From positions 1 to 64,000 of the forward strand of contig JAXMAO010000011.1 in NCBI GenBank assembly GCA_046350375.1: a stretch of 64,000 nucleotides of DNA. Direction: 5' to 3'. The notes beneath the pieces are model-generated. The model was given only the letters and a program-made list of their open reading frames with translations, made no database searches and was not told the DNA's origin. This stretch comes from JAXMAO01 sp046350375. Lineage in GTDB: Bacteria > Planctomycetota > Phycisphaerae > UBA1845 > UTPLA1. Positions 61,101 through 64,000 of this stretch are shown piece by piece. Made by a program: the position numbers and the translations under genes. Numbering within the stretch: position 1 is the stretch's first letter; each line of letters begins with the position of its first letter.

Positions 61101-62663
61101 ATGAGCTCCAAGGCTTTTGTAACGCCGCTCTATTGCCTGGTGCTGGCGACGGCTCCCGCGGCGCTCGGGTTTCAGAACATCCGGCTGGATGGCGGCCCAT
61201 TCCCCTATGGCCCGAAGGTCCTGCCTGACCCGTTTGGCGACGCTGTCATTCGCCCGACCGACCCCGGCGCCGACGGCGACTTGCAACCCGCGCTGCACGC
61301 CAAGCCCGATCTGCTCGGCATCCATATCGGACGGTGGACCCCGTATACCCTTTCGGCCATCTACGACGGCGCCTGGGCCGACACCGGCCCGTTCGTGCGC
61401 GTCGACGTGCAGTTTGCCGGCCTGGTCAATCCGCCGGGCCCGCTGAACCTGACCTCTGGCACGTACGACCCCTATCGCTACGGGCCAAACCCGGTCTTCG
61501 GCTGGATTGAGCTGGACGTCGACTCCGACATCTCCACCGGCGGGGAAACGACGTCGCCCGAACTGCGCTACCTGGCCAACGTGGCGCGATTCGGCGGCAA
61601 GCCGTTCGGCCCGCGCTTCTACGACCGCGTGGCCCTTGACGGCCACGATGCCAGCCAGCCATTCGGGGTTCCGCCGTTCGTCCAGCGGAGCGGCGAAGAG
61701 TTTCACCTGGCGCTGTTGGGCGATCACATCACCAGCTTCCTGCCGATCCAGGGCAACGGCGACGGCATCTTCCAGCCCGGCGAGCGTTGGCTGATTCGCG
61801 GGCCGCTCTTCCACCGCGCCCACGGATTCGAGGAATTCAGCACCGCGGCCGGCCCGCCGCCGGGAGCGTACATGCCGCAGGTCGAGCTGTTGTGGGAATG
61901 GCGGCCGGAATTCAACGGCACGCAGGTGTCAATGGTCTATCCCATTCTCCAGTCGGCCGCGGCAGCCTTGGCCGGCCAGGCGCAGCAGCCGCTCGACGGC
62001 AACCCAAGCAACCAGAGCTCGATTCAGGAGGCGCTCGCCAACCTGGTGTCGAGTGTTGTCGCGATTCCGCCGAACGATCCGCTGCGGCTTGATCCGGAGT
62101 TTCCGATCATCGCCGGCTGGCAGTTTCAGCAGCCGCAGTTTTTTTTCGAGGCCCGCGACTGGGAGGTCACCGCGCTGGTCGGCATGGCCTATGCCGCCCG
62201 CAGCGGCGACGGCGCGCTGTTCGCCTGGACCGACGTGGCGCCCAACCCGCTGCCCGGCGACCTCAACGGCGACGGCCAGATCGACGCCGGCGATACCACC
62301 GCCGTTCGCACCTTCATCCTCCAGCACGACGGCGACCCCGGCATGGACACCGGGCCGTCGTTCGACGGACAGGTCTGGCTGCCGAATTTCGCCAGCAACT
62401 TCAGCATCTGTGACCTGAACTATGATGGCATTGTCAGCCAGCAGGACGTCATGGCCGTCCCGCTGCCGGGCGACCTCGACTTCGACGACGACGTGGACGC
62501 CCAGGACGCTGTGATTTTCGTCAACCTGCTGACGCACGGTCCGGGCTTGTTCCCGCCCGGCCAAGCGGCGACAATGGTGGCACGGGCCGACGTCAATCAT
62601 GACGGTGCGGTGAACGGCGGCGACATTGCGCCGTTCGTGCAGTTGTGGTGGGCTGGCCCGTAG
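61101..62663 (+). CDS. Secreted protein with C-terminal dockerin-like EF-hand repeats
   Basis: The 520-residue protein has a signal peptide (about 1-24) and a large unrecognised domain (about 25-380) with many Pro, Gly and aromatic residues (YDGAWADTGPFVRVDVQFAG, GWIELDVDSDISTGGETTSP). From residue 388 on come four calcium-loop motifs: DLNGDGQIDAGD, DLNYDGIVSQQD, DLDFDDDVDAQD and DVNHDGAVNGGD, arranged as two dockerin-type pairs. They may bind a cohesin-like partner or simply calcium. The stop is 85 nt before the pseudopilin gene on the same strand. A role in envelope assembly is inferred. Confidence 0.75.
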   Translation: MSSKAFVTPLYCLVLATAPAALGFQNIRLDGGPFPYGPKVLPDPFGDAVIRPTDPGADGDLQPALHAKPDLLGIHIGRWTPYTLSAIYDGAWADTGPFVRVDVQFAGLVNPPGPLNLTSGTYDPYRYGPNPVFGWIELDVDSDISTGGETTSPELRYLANVARFGGKPFGPRFYDRVALDGHDASQPFGVPPFVQRSGEEFHLALLGDHITSFLPIQGNGDGIFQPGERWLIRGPLFHRAHGFEEFSTAAGPPPGAYMPQVELLWEWRPEFNGTQVSMVYPILQSAAAALAGQAQQPLDGNPSNQSSIQEALANLVSSVVAIPPNDPLRLDPEFPIIAGWQFQQPQFFFEARDWEVTALVGMAYAARSGDGALFAWTDVAPNPLPGDLNGDGQIDAGDTTAVRTFILQHDGDPGMDTGPSFDGQVWLPNFASNFSICDLNYDGIVSQQDVMAVPLPGDLDFDDDVDAQDAVIFVNLLTHGPGLFPPGQAATMVARADVNHDGAVNGGDIAPFVQLWWAGP

Positions 62664-62748
62664 GAAGACATTGGGTGACGACGGCGATCGGCGCCGCCCA
62701 TCCGACGGCGGATGGGCCGTGCCAGATCGCGTCGGGCAGGGGCGGCGC

Positions 62749-63528
62749 GTGCGGACGTATCCGGCGGGGAACCGGTACGCGGAGCGCGGGCGCCCGGCGG
62801 GCTTTTCGCTCGTCGAGGTGCTCGTGGTCATCGCCATCATTTCGATTTTGCTGGCGCTGCTGATGCCCGCGATGAGCTCCTGCCGCCGGGCGGCGCAGAA
62901 CCTCAAGTGTGCCAGCCAGCTGCGCTCGGTGACCATCGAGTTCCGCTTCTTCGCCGACGACTTTGCCGCCCGCCGCGGCGAGAGCGAGGCCTTCGGCGAG
63001 AAGCTCTTCAAGCTCGAAGATTTCCTCGACAGCATGTATCGCACCGACGAATTCTGGGATCAGCCCACGCTGACGCCGGTCGAGTACACCGCCGGTCGCG
63101 AGGTGATGATGTGCCCGGCCTCTGCCGGCACGCTCTCCCGCCGACCGCTGGTGCCGTGCGATTCCGGCGGCGTCTCGCCGCGCGCTAACGTCAGCGTCGC
63201 GCTCAACATGCGGCTGGCCCGCGCGACGGACCTGATCGACGACCAGCCGGTCTTCAAGCCCAAGCTGGTTGCCAGCAACATCCTCGACCATCCTGCCATT
63301 CCGCTGGCCCTGGATGTCGATGGGCGCGCCGCCGACCTGGCCGGCCAGTCCGCTTTGATGACGGCGCCGCCGGTAGACAGCCCCGATCACTACAAGTCCG
63401 GCGACTTCTGGTTCCCGGCCTATCGCCACGCGGGTCGCGTGAACGTCGCGCTGATCGACGGCAGCGTCCACGGCACGGCCAATCCGCTCGCCGAGTCGGG
63501 ATGGGACTGGGCCTACCAGCCGAAGTAG
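62749..63528 (+). CDS. Prepilin-type protein (planctomycete pseudopilin family)
   Basis: The 259-residue protein has a type IV pilin N-terminus: a short basic leader, Gly then FSLVEVLVVIAIISILLALL, with Glu at position +5 after the predicted cut, and H-x9-G-like C-terminal region (YRHAGRVNVALIDGSVH) typical of the DUF1559/prepilin group in planctomycetes. Prepilin peptidase should process it and it may be exported by a type II/IV-like system. GTG at 62749 was chosen because AGGGG lies 6 nt before it; the frame is open upstream. It follows the dockerin-tailed gene. Confidence 0.8.
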   Translation: MRTYPAGNRYAERGRPAGFSLVEVLVVIAIISILLALLMPAMSSCRRAAQNLKCASQLRSVTIEFRFFADDFAARRGESEAFGEKLFKLEDFLDSMYRTDEFWDQPTLTPVEYTAGREVMMCPASAGTLSRRPLVPCDSGGVSPRANVSVALNMRLARATDLIDDQPVFKPKLVASNILDHPAIPLALDVDGRAADLAGQSALMTAPPVDSPDHYKSGDFWFPAYRHAGRVNVALIDGSVHGTANPLAESGWDWAYQPK

Positions 63529-63564
63529 TCGGCCGCCGCGGCGCGGCTCCGCAACGACGCAGCG

Positions 63565-64000
63565 ATGAGCATCCGGCTGAAAGTCGCGCTGTTGGTGCTG
63601 GCCTTTGAGCTGGTGCTGTGCGCCACCCTCACGCTGACGGTTCGCTACATCGGTGCTTACTTCAACGATGCCGCCCAGGCCTTCCACGGCGCGAACACCA
63701 GCCTGGCCGAGGTCGGCCGACTGCGGACGCTCCTGCGAACACAACTGCTGGCGCTGGTTGATTTCGACGGGCAACCCGACGACTGGATGGAGCTGTCGCG
63801 CATCGGCCGCGAGGTTGAGTCGGCCGCGCCAGTTGCACACGGGCGCATCGAATCGGCCGCCGGTTCGGCCCGCGCCGGGCGTTTTGACGAGCTGATGCGG
63901 CGCGCCGCGCACGTGGCCGGCGAGCGGATCGCCGCCGGCGCCGCGACGGGGAAGTTCGATTCGGCCCCGCACCTGGCGCTCGACGCGGAGCTGGGCGAGG
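63565..64000 (+). CDS. Sensor-like membrane protein, N-terminal part (runs off window)
   Basis: From ATG at 63565 the frame stays open to the right edge (about 145 codons). Residues 7-24 form a membrane helix (VALLVLAFELVLCATLTLTV), followed by a helical extracytoplasmic region (FHGANTSLAEVGRLRTLLRT, ELSRIGREVESAAPVAHGR) like that of histidine kinases or chemoreceptors. The output domain would lie outside the window, so the class is a guess. It begins 36 nt after the pseudopilin gene and is probably in the same unit. Confidence 0.6.
   Translation, partial: MSIRLKVALLVLAFELVLCATLTLTVRYIGAYFNDAAQAFHGANTSLAEVGRLRTLLRTQLLALVDFDGQPDDWMELSRIGREVESAAPVAHGRIESAAGSARAGRFDELMRRAAHVAGERIAAGAATGKFDSAPHLALDAELGE

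Noticed and set aside
60731..61111. A 126-codon minus-strand frame in the spacer after the PEP-CTERM gene
   Set aside because: It overlaps the terminator, lacks a ribosome-binding site and has no protein-like features.

Overview
The window is GC-rich DNA from a bacterium that looks like a planctomycete, possibly of the Phycisphaerae or a related class. The evidence is a set of lineage habits rather than a marker gene: an ECF sigma factor followed by a Ser/Thr kinase with TPRs, a CxxCGY...CPECG zinc-ribbon membrane protein, a prepilin-like protein with a FSLVEVLVVIAIISIL helix, dockerin-like EF-hand tails, a PEP-CTERM protein, an RseP protease with many PDZ domains, and RpoA/S4/S10 sequences of planctomycete style. 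No rRNA, tRNA, CRISPR array, IS element or prophage is visible. The region looks like stable chromosomal core with secreted-protein genes on both sides.

Layout. 1-7.1 kb: tail of uppP, a membrane-anchored SurA/PpiD-like protein, a HAD phosphatase coupled to a DUF3052-like gene, acetyl-CoA synthetase, a YbjQ-family protein and a zinc-ribbon membrane protein. 7.3-15 kb: a large TIG/IPT-domain secreted protein, a queuosine-salvage glycosidase, and an ECF sigma/Ser-Thr kinase pair with a membrane protein upstream. 15.2-29 kb: a KimA-like APC transporter, a two-domain M16 peptidase, TruD, a dockerin-tailed secreted protein, an unrecognised 223-aa protein, a radical SAM enzyme with extra C-terminal cysteines, an 877-aa secreted TPR/beta-sandwich protein and a GT4 glycosyltransferase. 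29-33.3 kb: dxr-rseP-recR, an operon with overlapping or tightly spaced genes. 33.6-50.4 kb: a nearly complete S10-spc-alpha ribosomal superoperon (rpsJ to rplQ, with secY, adk, map and rpoA), driven by a clear TTGACA/TACTAT promoter; rpmD and infA are missing from their usual places. 50.6-64 kb: a HIT hydrolase, a CARDB/NHL-type secreted protein, a tandem-ACT protein, a LysM lipoprotein coupled to recG, a small lipoprotein, a short NuoG-like protein, a single-gene PEP-CTERM unit with a strong terminator, and a run of dockerin protein, pseudopilin and the start of a sensor-like membrane protein.

The most interesting regulatory signal is a recurring extended -10 element, GCTANNNT. In several cases it lies only 6-8 nt before the start codon with no Shine-Dalgarno sequence, which suggests leaderless mRNAs for the queuosine-salvage, ECF sigma, ACT, zinc-ribbon and unrecognised 23.1-kb genes. 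Other points are a 14-bp triple repeat in the rplB-rpsS spacer, low-complexity extensions on many ribosomal proteins, a permuted Cys/Asp zinc site in adenylate kinase and a possible second, coupled start for RpoA. I did not find a convincing undescribed multi-gene system; the genes of unknown function are isolated.
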